Shown piece by piece: positions 44,032 to 52,326 of a stretch of 64,000 nt of DNA. The stretch spans positions 124,001-188,000 of the forward strand of contig NZ_OZ241968.1 in NCBI RefSeq assembly GCF_965204125.1. Direction: 5' to 3'. Within the stretch, counting starts at the first letter, position 1; each line of letters opens with the position of its first letter. The notes under the pieces are model-generated. The model ran no database searches. It was given only the letters and a program-made list of their open reading frames with translations, and was not told where the DNA came from. This DNA is from Poriferisodalis sp965204125. Lineage in GTDB: Bacteria > Actinomycetota > Acidimicrobiia > Acidimicrobiales > Poriferisodalaceae. A program made the position numbers and the translations under genes.

Positions 44032-46311
44032 ATGAGCACTCTCAATATCGAACACTTCCTCCAGCGACTCCGTCAGAATGACGCCTTGCGAGACACGGAC
44101 GCGATTGATACGCGTGAAGTCGGGCGCATAGAACCGAGCTGGGCAGCTGACTGGCCAAAAGGACTAGATCCTCAGGTGCGCGAAGCATTGCAGCAGTCGG
44201 GAATTGGTCAGCTATACCAACACCAGGCTCATGCAATGGAAATGGCACTCGCCGGTAACGACATCGTGTTGGAATCTCCGACGGCGAGCGGAAAGACGCT
44301 TTCGTTCACTGTGCCGATGTTACATGTGCTAAAACAAGTGCCGCGCTCCCATGCGATGATGATCTACCCGATGAAGGCGCTCGCATACGATCAACGTGAG
44401 CAACTCAGAAAAATCTGCGAGCCGCTCGACATCGAATCTTGGTCCTATGACGGTGACTCTGATGATGAACACAAGAGAGCTATACGTCAGCGACCGTCAC
44501 AGATCTTGCTCACCAATCCAGAGTACTTGAATCAGTCATTCCTCGGAAGTCGAGATAGTTGGAACAAACACGCTGCTGGTGCCCGCTTCCTCAGAAATCT
44601 CCGATACATAGTCATCGATGAAATGCACGAGTACCGCGGGTACTTCGGAAGCAACATGGCTCTATTGCTTCGGCGATTCTTTCTATACTTGAAGAATATT
44701 GGAGCGCGGCCCCAAGTCTTCTTATCGACCGCCACCTGTGCAAACCCTCAAGAACATGCATTTGCGCTAACCGGCCGCAAGGTTGAACTTGTGTCTGCGC
44801 GCGATGCTATGCGGCCATTGCGACACTTCGTCTTCATTGAACCAGACATTCCCGAGTACAACTACTCTGAGATTCTCCGTATTCGAATTGAGCAAGCAGC
44901 TATATCCGTGCTCGAGCAAGGTCTCCAAACGCTCATCTTTTGTCCGACCAAGCGGTTCTTGGAAACGGCGCTCGGAAACGCTCGCAGGAAAGCCGTTGAG
45001 CTTGGGTTGGACCCCGAGACTGTGTCGGCATATCACGCCGACCTAAAATCGGACCAACGTCAGAGAATTCAAGAACTAGCGCAAAGCGGTGAAATCAGAG
45101 TCATATTCGCCACCAATGCCTTAGAGCTTGGTTTGGATATCGGTGGGATGGACGGCATTATCATGGCAGGCTTTCCTCCCAACATCATGTCGGCATGGCA
45201 GCAGGTTGGCCGTGCGGGGCGAAGCTGGGATAGAGATGCATTCTTGGTGTTCTATGCGATGAATGATCCGATAGATCGCTTCTTTGTCAGCAATCTTTCG
45301 GCTTTCTTGGACAAGCCTTTTGATGAACTCATCGCGGATCATGAAAATCCAGAGTTGATTAGGAAGCACTTACCTTCTTTAGTCGACGAGACGAACGGGC
45401 GATTGTCGACGCGGGACGAAGATGTTCTAGGCGCCGCGTTCTACGGTGCTGCTAAACAACAAGATGGGTTCGTGCCGAGCGGCACAAGCCCCCAGCAGCG
45501 TCTAAAACTCCGAGGAATGGCAGGGCAGTCATTCAGTTTACGTCGCGGAAATGAAGAGATTGGCCAGGTTTCGGCCATGAGACGATTCCGTGAGGCCTAT
45601 CTCGGTGCGGTGTTTCCATTCTTCGGACGTCGTTATCTGGTAAGTTCGCATGAAGAACAAGCAATAGTGCTACAAGATTGCGAACCCCATCTGAAGACGG
45701 AACCGCGATTTTATTCGACGCTCTCCCGCTCTACAGTGTTTGACGGCTTTGGCTACGGCGACGTCAGAACCTACTATGGAAGTCTGGATATCACACTCAA
45801 CTTCACCGGCTATAGGCTTGTTGACGAACGTAATGATGCGGTGCTACGCGAGGGGGGCAACGAAGATGCGCAGTTTATGAATAACCTACACTCACTGTGG
45901 ATCGAGTTGCCGCGGAGCCAGCTCGGCACAGATGGGATCGGTGCACTGGAGCACATGCTCCGGGTGGGTTCTATGTTCGTTATACCTGTAGACCGATTCG
46001 ATACGAGCAGTCACTCACGCGCTGGTGATGAACAAATGATCTACATCTATGAGAACTATCCTGGCGGCATCGGTGCAGCCAAGAAGCTGCTCCATACATG
46101 GGACAAAGCACTGCGTAAGGGAATGCAAATCGCTTCGGAGTGTCGCTGCACCTCAGGTTGTCAGCTATGTATTGAGCCAGCCAAGTCTTGGGACATCAGT
46201 AACGCCCATATCGACAAACTAAGTGGCATTGAGCTAGCCAAACGACTGCTCGCGTCTGCACAGCACGGTCCGACTCACATATTCGAAGATGGTCTCATGG
46301 TGCGTACTTGA
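44032..46311 (+). CDS. DEAD/DEAH helicase with C-terminal DUF1998-type zinc domain (MrfA/Hrq1-like)
   Basis: A 759-residue superfamily 2 helicase. Walker A is SPTASGKT (82-89), motif Ia MIYPMKALAYDQ, motif II IDEMHEY, motif III STATC, motif V FATNALELGLDIGGMD and motif VI QQVGRAGR. The C-terminal half has YENYPGGIGAAKKL and the four-cysteine cluster CRCTSGCQLC typical of the Hrq1/MrfA (YprA) family, which unwinds DNA in crosslink repair. GC is near 50%, far below the neighbours, with AT-richer codons, so it was probably acquired. It could alternatively serve in defence. Starts 16 bases after the CoA-transferase stop. Confidence 0.92.
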   Translation: MSTLNIEHFLQRLRQNDALRDTDAIDTREVGRIEPSWAADWPKGLDPQVREALQQSGIGQLYQHQAHAMEMALAGNDIVLESPTASGKTLSFTVPMLHVLKQVPRSHAMMIYPMKALAYDQREQLRKICEPLDIESWSYDGDSDDEHKRAIRQRPSQILLTNPEYLNQSFLGSRDSWNKHAAGARFLRNLRYIVIDEMHEYRGYFGSNMALLLRRFFLYLKNIGARPQVFLSTATCANPQEHAFALTGRKVELVSARDAMRPLRHFVFIEPDIPEYNYSEILRIRIEQAAISVLEQGLQTLIFCPTKRFLETALGNARRKAVELGLDPETVSAYHADLKSDQRQRIQELAQSGEIRVIFATNALELGLDIGGMDGIIMAGFPPNIMSAWQQVGRAGRSWDRDAFLVFYAMNDPIDRFFVSNLSAFLDKPFDELIADHENPELIRKHLPSLVDETNGRLSTRDEDVLGAAFYGAAKQQDGFVPSGTSPQQRLKLRGMAGQSFSLRRGNEEIGQVSAMRRFREAYLGAVFPFFGRRYLVSSHEEQAIVLQDCEPHLKTEPRFYSTLSRSTVFDGFGYGDVRTYYGSLDITLNFTGYRLVDERNDAVLREGGNEDAQFMNNLHSLWIELPRSQLGTDGIGALEHMLRVGSMFVIPVDRFDTSSHSRAGDEQMIYIYENYPGGIGAAKKLLHTWDKALRKGMQIASECRCTSGCQLCIEPAKSWDISNAHIDKLSGIELAKRLLASAQHGPTHIFEDGLMVRT

Positions 46312-46493
46312 CAAATGCTCTAGGAATCCCGCTCTCGAGAAGTGACTTTCGTAGAGCCTGCAGGCGGAGTTATGTGCTTGGCACGCGAATACGACCACTA
46401 GAATTGGCCTTGAAGTATCGTCAAATGTGAATGCCGATACACATTGGGCTTCCCGGAGAATCTGGGGGGCATACGACGAGATGAAAACGAGCT

Positions 46494-46625
46494 ATGCCAG
46501 AGACTCGAAGAAGGCTGGGCCCAGAGTTCCGCGCCGGTGCGGTGAGGATCGCGACGGAGACCGGCAAACCGATCACTGTGATCGCTCGTGATCTGGGGAT
46601 TCATCTTTGGTCGCTGGGCAGCTAG
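46494..46625 (+). pseudogene. IS3-family transposase OrfA N-terminal remnant
   Basis: A 43-codon open frame reading MPETRRRLGPEFRAGAVR, then IATETGKPITVIARDLGIHLWSLGS and a stop. This is the helix-turn-helix start of IS3/IS911-type OrfA proteins (usual form: R-x-DPEFRAGAVRIVRETGKP). The rest of orfA and all of orfB are missing, and no terminal inverted repeats were recognised. It marks past insertion-sequence activity inside the island. Confidence 0.75.
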
Positions 46626-46774
46626 GTTAAGACAGCGCAACAGCTAGCCGACGACGGGAACTGGGCCGCTCCCCGTTACGACAGCCGACCGCCGCAACGA
46701 CCGCTTCGTGACCTGATGGGCGCCTGACGGGGCTCACACGCTGTACCGATGGCATAGAGCGATACGCTGATGTC

Positions 46775-47047
46775 GTGACACACGAGGAATTCGATGCTCC
46801 GCGAATACGCAGACATCGTAAGCCTGAAGGCAACATAGCCGACGACTCATTAGCAGGACTCGATCCGCATCCGCTGGTACGCCGACATACACGGCCACAA
46901 GCCCAGCAACCGTGCGCTCTGTGCGGCTCAACCGAGTTGGTGTGGAAAAAGACGAACAAGCTCGCGAAAGCGCTGTTTCTCACGCCTGCGCTACTGATGA
47001 AGGGAAAGCCGCACTGCGCTGGCTGCGGAACTGTGCGTCAAGCGTAG
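46775..47047 (+). CDS. Small zinc-ribbon protein
   Basis: A 90-residue hypothetical protein. Two CxxC knuckles, CALC and CAGC, are separated by about 30 residues rich in Lys and hydrophobics (TELVWKKTNKLAKALFLTPA), giving a zinc-ribbon-like frame; the first half is charged and probably disordered. The start is GTG with no clear ribosome binding site. It lies within the insertion between the IS remnant and the duplicated caiB end. Function is not known, and it could be a decayed gene. Confidence 0.45.
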   Translation: MTHEEFDAPRIRRHRKPEGNIADDSLAGLDPHPLVRRHTRPQAQQPCALCGSTELVWKKTNKLAKALFLTPALLMKGKPHCAGCGTVRQA

Positions 47048-47191
47048 CCGCGGATGGCGGGAGGTCTCCGCACACCACCGGGGGTCCGCTATGGCGAGCG
47101 GCTGCTGGAGACACCCGTCAGCCAGTCGTGTACCCAACCTCCACAGCACCTCGCGCAGATTGCTCCGAGGTGCTAGGCAGCGGGACGAAGC

Positions 47192-47313
47192 TCAGGAGGT
47201 GAGCCTGTCCAGCTTGCTGGCAATTCCCTCCAAGAGTGCGCTGTGGCCGCTCAGGGTGTCGCTGACGCCACGCTGAGACTCCTCCAACCGGCCCAGACGC
47301 TCATTCGTCTTCT
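47192..47313 (-). pseudogene. C-terminal fragment of a minus-strand gene (coiled-coil tail)
   Basis: About 40 minus-strand codons ending in a TGA, reading QKTNERLGRLEESQRGVSD, then TLSGHSALLEGIASKLDRL. The heptad-like spacing of Leu/Ile/Val suggests a coiled-coil end. Upstream on its strand the sequence turns into the caiB copy in antisense at about 47314, so the gene has lost its N-terminal part. The parent family is not recognised. Confidence 0.5.
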
Positions 47314-47441
47314 GCAAGACGCCCACCGAGCTCGAGCGGTTGGCTCCGGCCAAGGGCGAGCACACCGATGAGGTGCTGGCCGAGCTGGGCCGCTCCCCCG
47401 CCGAGATCGCCGACCTCCGCAACGACGGCATCGTGGGCTGA
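47314..47441 (+). pseudogene. Truncated caiB-type CoA-transferase 3' end, right copy of the direct repeat
   Basis: This segment encodes KTPTELERLAPAKGEHTDEV, then LAELGRSPAEIADLRNDGIVG and a TGA stop, with no start and no upstream transferase sequence. It matches the end of the intact gene at 43888-44015 at about 119 of 128 bases. It is the right border of the insertion or the stump of a second transferase gene. Confidence 0.8.
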
Positions 47442-47606
47442 ACGTCATGGCACCAGCAATTCGCCAGCAGGGTGCTGCGTCTCGCCGGTGTCATGCCGGC
47501 CCCAGCAGATCGCCGCGCTCTGGCAGAACGGCCAAACCCCGGCCGTGTGCCGAGGCAGGGACGGTTCCGGGGTTTCCACGAACGACGTTAGCGTCCGGCC
47601 ACAATC

Positions 47607-48287
47607 ATGGCAACAACCAGCTACCAGACACTCGCTCAACTCGTCACCAGCGAGCGGTTGCATCAATATCTGGCCGCGGCCAATGGCGATCATCAAGTCG
47701 CAACCGCACTGTATGACTGGAATGTCGCTGCGAGCGGTGCTCTTCTGGAGGACTTCGCCCGTCTTGAAGTGGTGCTGAGGAATGCATTCGATCGGTCGCT
47801 GCACCGTCTCTGCTCGCAACGGGGGTGGACGCAGCCGTGGTACCTCCAGCGCCATTGGTTCCCAGGCGAGACGAACGACGCCATCGGCCGTGCGCGCCAG
47901 CACGTGCGCAATGGAGGACGCTCCGAAACGCATGGCCGTGTCATAGCGGCATTGACGTTTGGATTCTGGCGGAGTCTGTGCGCCAAGCGCTACCTGACCA
48001 CGCTGTGGGTGCCGGCGCTCGCGTCATCTCTCAGCGGCCATCCCGAGCGGGGCAACGTGCGAACGATCCGCGCCGGTGCCGACCAGCGCATGCGTTCGCT
48101 GAACGACCTCCGGAACCGGATCGCGCATCATGAGCCGGTGTTCGGGCGCGACCTGACAGCCGATCGTGAGCACATGCGGGAACTCATGAGCTGGGTGAGC
48201 CCAGCTGCACTCGCATGGTTCGACTCCGCGACCCGCACGGAGGCCATGCTCGATCAGCTCCCCGCTTCAGTGGCTGAGCCTGCGTGA
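47607..48287 (+). CDS. Abi family protein (HEPN domain, abortive-infection-like)
   Basis: A 226-residue protein of the Abi_2/AbiD-F-like family. The typical N-terminal YDWNVAASGALLEDFARLEVVLRNAF is followed by a helical body and the RNase motif LRNRIAHHEPVFG (Arg169-x4-His174), which defines active HEPN domains. Homologues cause abortive infection by cutting RNA when phage infects. Start ATG 47607. It lies just outside the duplicated caiB end; its GC is closer to the host's, so it may predate or differ in origin from the helicase insert. Confidence 0.88.
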   Translation: MATTSYQTLAQLVTSERLHQYLAAANGDHQVATALYDWNVAASGALLEDFARLEVVLRNAFDRSLHRLCSQRGWTQPWYLQRHWFPGETNDAIGRARQHVRNGGRSETHGRVIAALTFGFWRSLCAKRYLTTLWVPALASSLSGHPERGNVRTIRAGADQRMRSLNDLRNRIAHHEPVFGRDLTADREHMRELMSWVSPAALAWFDSATRTEAMLDQLPASVAEPA

Positions 48288-48400
48288 CACATGCTTCAGC
48301 AAGGCGGCTTGCGGAGACGTTGGCAATGGGGCTTCGACTCCGAGGACATAGCTCCAGTTCATTCTGTGACTCCTCGTTAGGTCACAACGGCCTGCGCTGA

Positions 48401-49306
48401 TCAGAGGCGGGCGAGGGCTTCTTGGACTGCGGTCGCCACCAAGCGACCGTCTTGCCAGAAGCGGGCCTCGGCGGTGCCGCGATTGCCGCCTGCCATCAGC
48501 GGTCGCTGCTCGCAGTAGATCCACTCGTCGGCGCGGGCCGGAGCGTGGAACCACATGGCGTGATCCAGGCTCACCACCTGCACTTCGCTGTCCAGCCAGG
48601 TGACGCCGTAGGGCACGATGACGTTGTCGGCGAGACAGTCGTCGCTCATGTACGCGATGACCGCTTCGTGGATGGCCGGATCGTCGGGCAGCCGCCGAGG
48701 TGTGCGGAACCAGTAGTCGATGCCGCCGCGTGGCGAGGGCCCGGTCGGCGCCCATGGCGCGTGGGCCAGCCGGTATTCCACGGGGCGGGTCATGTACGAC
48801 CACTGCTCGCCGAAGATCGGGCCCACCTCGGCGATGCACTCCTGGTAGGTCGGCAGCGACTCGGGCGGCGGCGCGTCGTCGGGCAACGGGCACTCGATGT
48901 CGACCTTGCCCGTCTCGGGAACGTGGAAGGTCGCCATCAGCTCGAAGATGAGCCGGTCGAACTGGTGGGCCTGCGCTCGACGGCTGCAGAACGCCCGGCC
49001 GTCGCGTACGCGGTCGACCGTGTACTCCACCTCTGCCATGCCGTCGCCGCCCCGCAGGAACACGGCATGCACCGAGTTCATCAGCCGACCTTCCTCCACG
49101 GTGCGCTGCGCCGCGACCACCGCCTGCGCAAGCACATGGCCGCCGTACAGCCCGAACTCGTCGAAGCCGGAGCCCTTGCCCCGGAACGTGTCGGCCCCGT
49201 CGCCGTTGCGCTGCAGGTCCAACTGGTCCAGCAGTTCGTCCAGGGCCGCGTTCACGGCCCCTGTGCTGTTTGTCGCGGAGGTGTCTGTCGCGGGGGTGTC
49301 TGTCAC
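48401..49306 (-). CDS. tesB: Acyl-CoA thioesterase II
   Basis: About 301 residues forming a double hotdog thioesterase of the TesB type, releasing free acids from acyl-CoA. Domain 1 has FGLYGGHVLAQAVVAAQRTV and SVHAVFLRGGD. Domain 2 has the catalytic-region QVVSLDHAMWFH with Asp/Thr-Gln network and IYCEQRPLMAGGNRGTAEARFW. The first 15 residues are a Thr/Asp-rich repeat; GTG 49255, with AGGGG before it, is an alternative start. It follows the second amidase on the same strand by 29 bases. Confidence 0.93.
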   Translation of the reverse strand: MTDTPATDTSATNSTGAVNAALDELLDQLDLQRNGDGADTFRGKGSGFDEFGLYGGHVLAQAVVAAQRTVEEGRLMNSVHAVFLRGGDGMAEVEYTVDRVRDGRAFCSRRAQAHQFDRLIFELMATFHVPETGKVDIECPLPDDAPPPESLPTYQECIAEVGPIFGEQWSYMTRPVEYRLAHAPWAPTGPSPRGGIDYWFRTPRRLPDDPAIHEAVIAYMSDDCLADNVIVPYGVTWLDSEVQVVSLDHAMWFHAPARADEWIYCEQRPLMAGGNRGTAEARFWQDGRLVATAVQEALARL

Positions 49307-49335
49307 GGCCTAGTTCTCTAGCAGACCACGCGCCG

Positions 49336-50808
49336 TTACTCGTAGCCGGGGGGCGAGACGAAACCGCCGAGGGTGCGTTCGATGAGCGACGCATAGCGGA
49401 TGCCACGCCGGTCGCCCAGGTGCGGCGCAACGATCTGCATGCCCACGGGGAGATTCAACCCGTCACCTGTCAATCCCACGGGGGCGACGGTGCCGGGCAG
49501 GTACACGCTGCAGCTCCAACCCGCCCAGAAGAGCTGGTCCACGCCCAGCTCCTGGCGGCCGTCGATGTCGATGGTGCGCGACGGCCGGGTGCCGGTGTGG
49601 TCGTGCACGAATGCCGCCGATGCGGCGATCGGGCACAGCAGCAGGTCGTAATCGTCGAAGAACCTCGCCCACGCGGCCCGGTAGCCCTCGCGCGTGTTGT
49701 GGTGCATGAACCACTCGCGGTGGCTCATGGTCATCGCGTAGTCGACCAGCGATTGGTAGTCGCCGTCGCCGTCGTTGTACCGGTGGGCACGCGACTGCGC
49801 GTCGTTCCACATGGCGTCGTCGGCCAGCGCGCCGGTGGCGGCGCGCAGCAGCATCAGGTAGTTCTCGTGGAACTCGTGCTGGTCGATGTCGGGTGTGGCT
49901 TCGCTGACATCGGCGCCGACGGCCGCCAGCGCATCCACCGCCCGCTGCAGCGTGTCGATCATGGCCGTCGAGTTGCGGATCACCGGCGTGTCGAGCATCA
50001 CGCCCACCCGGAACGCCCCGAGCGTGTCGCGATGCTCGGGCTCCAGCGCCACGCTGTAGCCGTGCGCGTCGAGACCGGCCGGCCCGGCGAGCACATCGAG
50101 CGCCACATCTAGGTCGGCAGCGCTGCGTGCCAGCGGGCCGCAGACGGCAATGTCGCTGCCCACCAGCGCACCCGGCACCGCGTGACCCCCATCGGGCACC
50201 AGACCGAAGGTCGGCTTGTGGCCGAACACGCCGCAGTAGTGCGCCGGGTTCCGGATGGACGCGCCGATGTCGGAGCCCAGTTCCAGCGAGGCCATGCCGG
50301 TCGCCAAGGACGCCGCTGAACCGCCCGACGAGCCGCCCGGCGTGCGGATGAGGTCCCACGGGTTGTTGGTGCAGCCGTAGATGTCGTTGAAGCTCTGCCA
50401 GTCGCCCAGCATCAGCGGCACATTGGTCTTGCCCCAGATCACCGCCCCGGCATCCAGGTATCGCGTCACCGTGACCGCATCGGTGCCGGCCACATTGTCA
50501 GCCCATGCCGGATTGCCCCACGTGGACGGTGTGCCCGCCCAGTCGAAGGCTTCCTTGATGGTCATCGGCACGCCGTGCAGGGGTCCCCAGCACTCCCCCG
50601 CTGCGAGCGCCGCGTCGGCCTCGGCCGCCCGTCGGCGCGCCTCGTCGATCTTGGTCACGATCACCGCGTTCACCGCAGGGTTGAATCTCTCGTAACGATC
50701 CAACGCGCCCTCGAGCGCCTCGACGGCGGACACCTTGCCCTGCCGGATTTGCGAAGCCAGCTCGACCGCCGGCAGAAGGTTCGGATCTGTGTTGTTCGCG
50801 CCTGTCAT
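49336..50808 (-). CDS. Amidase signature enzyme
   Basis: A 490-residue amidase with Lys85 (VPMTIKEAF), the cis-Ser in RTPGGSSGGSAASLA (160-161) and nucleophile Ser184 in GSDIGASIRNP. It resembles fatty-acid-amide-type bacterial amidases more than the window's first amidase (the two share the family fold but are clearly divergent). It belongs to a minus-strand run that includes the two aminotransferases, the Rieske oxygenase and tesB, which points to degradation of an amide- or amine-containing compound. Confidence 0.9.
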   Translation of the reverse strand: MTGANNTDPNLLPAVELASQIRQGKVSAVEALEGALDRYERFNPAVNAVIVTKIDEARRRAAEADAALAAGECWGPLHGVPMTIKEAFDWAGTPSTWGNPAWADNVAGTDAVTVTRYLDAGAVIWGKTNVPLMLGDWQSFNDIYGCTNNPWDLIRTPGGSSGGSAASLATGMASLELGSDIGASIRNPAHYCGVFGHKPTFGLVPDGGHAVPGALVGSDIAVCGPLARSAADLDVALDVLAGPAGLDAHGYSVALEPEHRDTLGAFRVGVMLDTPVIRNSTAMIDTLQRAVDALAAVGADVSEATPDIDQHEFHENYLMLLRAATGALADDAMWNDAQSRAHRYNDGDGDYQSLVDYAMTMSHREWFMHHNTREGYRAAWARFFDDYDLLLCPIAASAAFVHDHTGTRPSRTIDIDGRQELGVDQLFWAGWSCSVYLPGTVAPVGLTGDGLNLPVGMQIVAPHLGDRRGIRYASLIERTLGGFVSPPGYE

Positions 50809-50911
50809 CGTGCCGAGGCTATGAGGCTGAGCCTCAGGGCCCTAGCGGCCCGGGAGCGCAGCGAACAAGAGCGGGAGACAGCCGGCTGGATGGGCTGCCG
50901 CGGCGCCGGGT

Positions 50912-52246
50912 TCAGCCGGGCAGCGCTGCGGTGGCCGCCGCCAACAGATGTGCGATGTCGTCGTCGCTCATGGCCAGGCTGAGACTGCCGAAGCCTCCGC
51001 CGGACAGGTACACACCGCCCGCCTGGATGGCGTGCTCGAACCGCTCGACTTCAGCGGCTTCATCGCTGCTGAGGTGGGCGTCGCGGTAGTTGCGGATGTG
51101 CCTCGTGTGGGGATGAACCTTGAACAGGCTCCCGCGGCCGGTCACCTGCCAGTCGACTCCAGCCCGCTCGAAGGCCGAGCGCAGGCCGCTGCGCACGGCC
51201 TCGCCCATCTCGTCCAAGCGATCGAAAGCAGCGTGATCAAGTTGGTTCATGGTCGCAAGGCCGGCGACCATGGTGACGGGGTTCGCCGTGAACGTCCCGC
51301 CCGAGGGCACCTTGGCCCGAGCGCCGCCGGTCCGCGCAAACGTCGACATCGGCCCCTCCCGGCCGGCGACCCCGCCGACGGGGAAACCGCCGCCGATGAT
51401 CTTGGCCACGGCGGTGATGTCGGGGTCGATGCCCAGCAGCGTCTGCGCTCCGCTGTAACCCAGCCGGAACGAGATCACCTCGTCGAGCACCAGCAGAGCG
51501 CCAACGTCACGGGTTGCCTCGCGCACCGCAGCGATGAACTCGGGCTCAAGCGTCGGCAGCCCGACCTGGCTCGGCATCACGTCGAGCAGCACGGCAGCCA
51601 ACCGGTCGCCCTGGCGTTCGATGGCCGCACGGGCACCCGCGGCGTCGTTGAAGTGGATGATGCCGACCTCTTCGATCACCGAATCCGGCGTGCCCGATGC
51701 GTAGGGCACCGTAGCCGGCGCCGCGGCATCGCCCCAGTTGGTGGGATCGGACGCCAGGCTGGCCTCCGCGTGGTCGTAGGTGCCGTGATAAGCGCCTTCC
51801 ACCTTGATGACGTTGGGCCGGCCCGTGAACGCTCGGGCGGCCTTGAGCGCGCCCATCACCGCTTCGGTGCCGGAGTTGCAGAACCTGATGAGCTCGAAGC
51901 TCTCGACGCGGTCGCACAGCAGCGAAGCGAGCTCGATCTCGATGTCGCACGCCAGCGCGAACGCGGTGCCTCGCGCCATCTGCGCGCTCACGGCCTTGAC
52001 GATGGCGGGATTGGCGTGCCCCATGATGAGCGACGTGAAGTTGTTGTTGCAGTCGAGGTAGCGGTTGCCGTCGACATCGGTGACCCAGGCGCCCTCGCCG
52101 TGGTCGACATAGATCGGGTTCGGCCGCCGTAGCAGCGTGGCGCGTGACACGCCGTCGGGGATCCACTGTTGCGCCCGCGCATACAGCGCAGCCGACTGTG
52201 CCTCTGAGCGCTGCTCGCCGGCGGTGGCGCCATTGGGTGCTGTCAT
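50912..52246 (-). CDS. Class III aminotransferase, glutamate-1-semialdehyde aminomutase-like (copy 1)
   Basis: A 444-residue PLP-dependent enzyme. Motifs: FCNSGTEAVMGALKAAR (cofactor phosphate region), VEGAYHGTYDHAEAS, LLVLDEVISFRLGYSGAQ (Asp-Glu PLP contact) and AKIIGGGFPVGG with the Schiff-base Lys282. It is not in a haem context, so it is probably a catabolic aminotransferase rather than HemL. It is a close paralogue of the gene at 53493-54827, of equal length, and the two flank a Rieske oxygenase. Confidence 0.9.
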   Translation of the reverse strand: MTAPNGATAGEQRSEAQSAALYARAQQWIPDGVSRATLLRRPNPIYVDHGEGAWVTDVDGNRYLDCNNNFTSLIMGHANPAIVKAVSAQMARGTAFALACDIEIELASLLCDRVESFELIRFCNSGTEAVMGALKAARAFTGRPNVIKVEGAYHGTYDHAEASLASDPTNWGDAAAPATVPYASGTPDSVIEEVGIIHFNDAAGARAAIERQGDRLAAVLLDVMPSQVGLPTLEPEFIAAVREATRDVGALLVLDEVISFRLGYSGAQTLLGIDPDITAVAKIIGGGFPVGGVAGREGPMSTFARTGGARAKVPSGGTFTANPVTMVAGLATMNQLDHAAFDRLDEMGEAVRSGLRSAFERAGVDWQVTGRGSLFKVHPHTRHIRNYRDAHLSSDEAAEVERFEHAIQAGGVYLSGGGFGSLSLAMSDDDIAHLLAAATAALPG

Positions 52247-52326
52247 CGGCTCAGTGTCGCAGAACCGATCGCACCGGCGACTGATCTGCCCGCCGCCTTC
52301 ACCGCCCGCTGGATCGCTGAGGTGAG

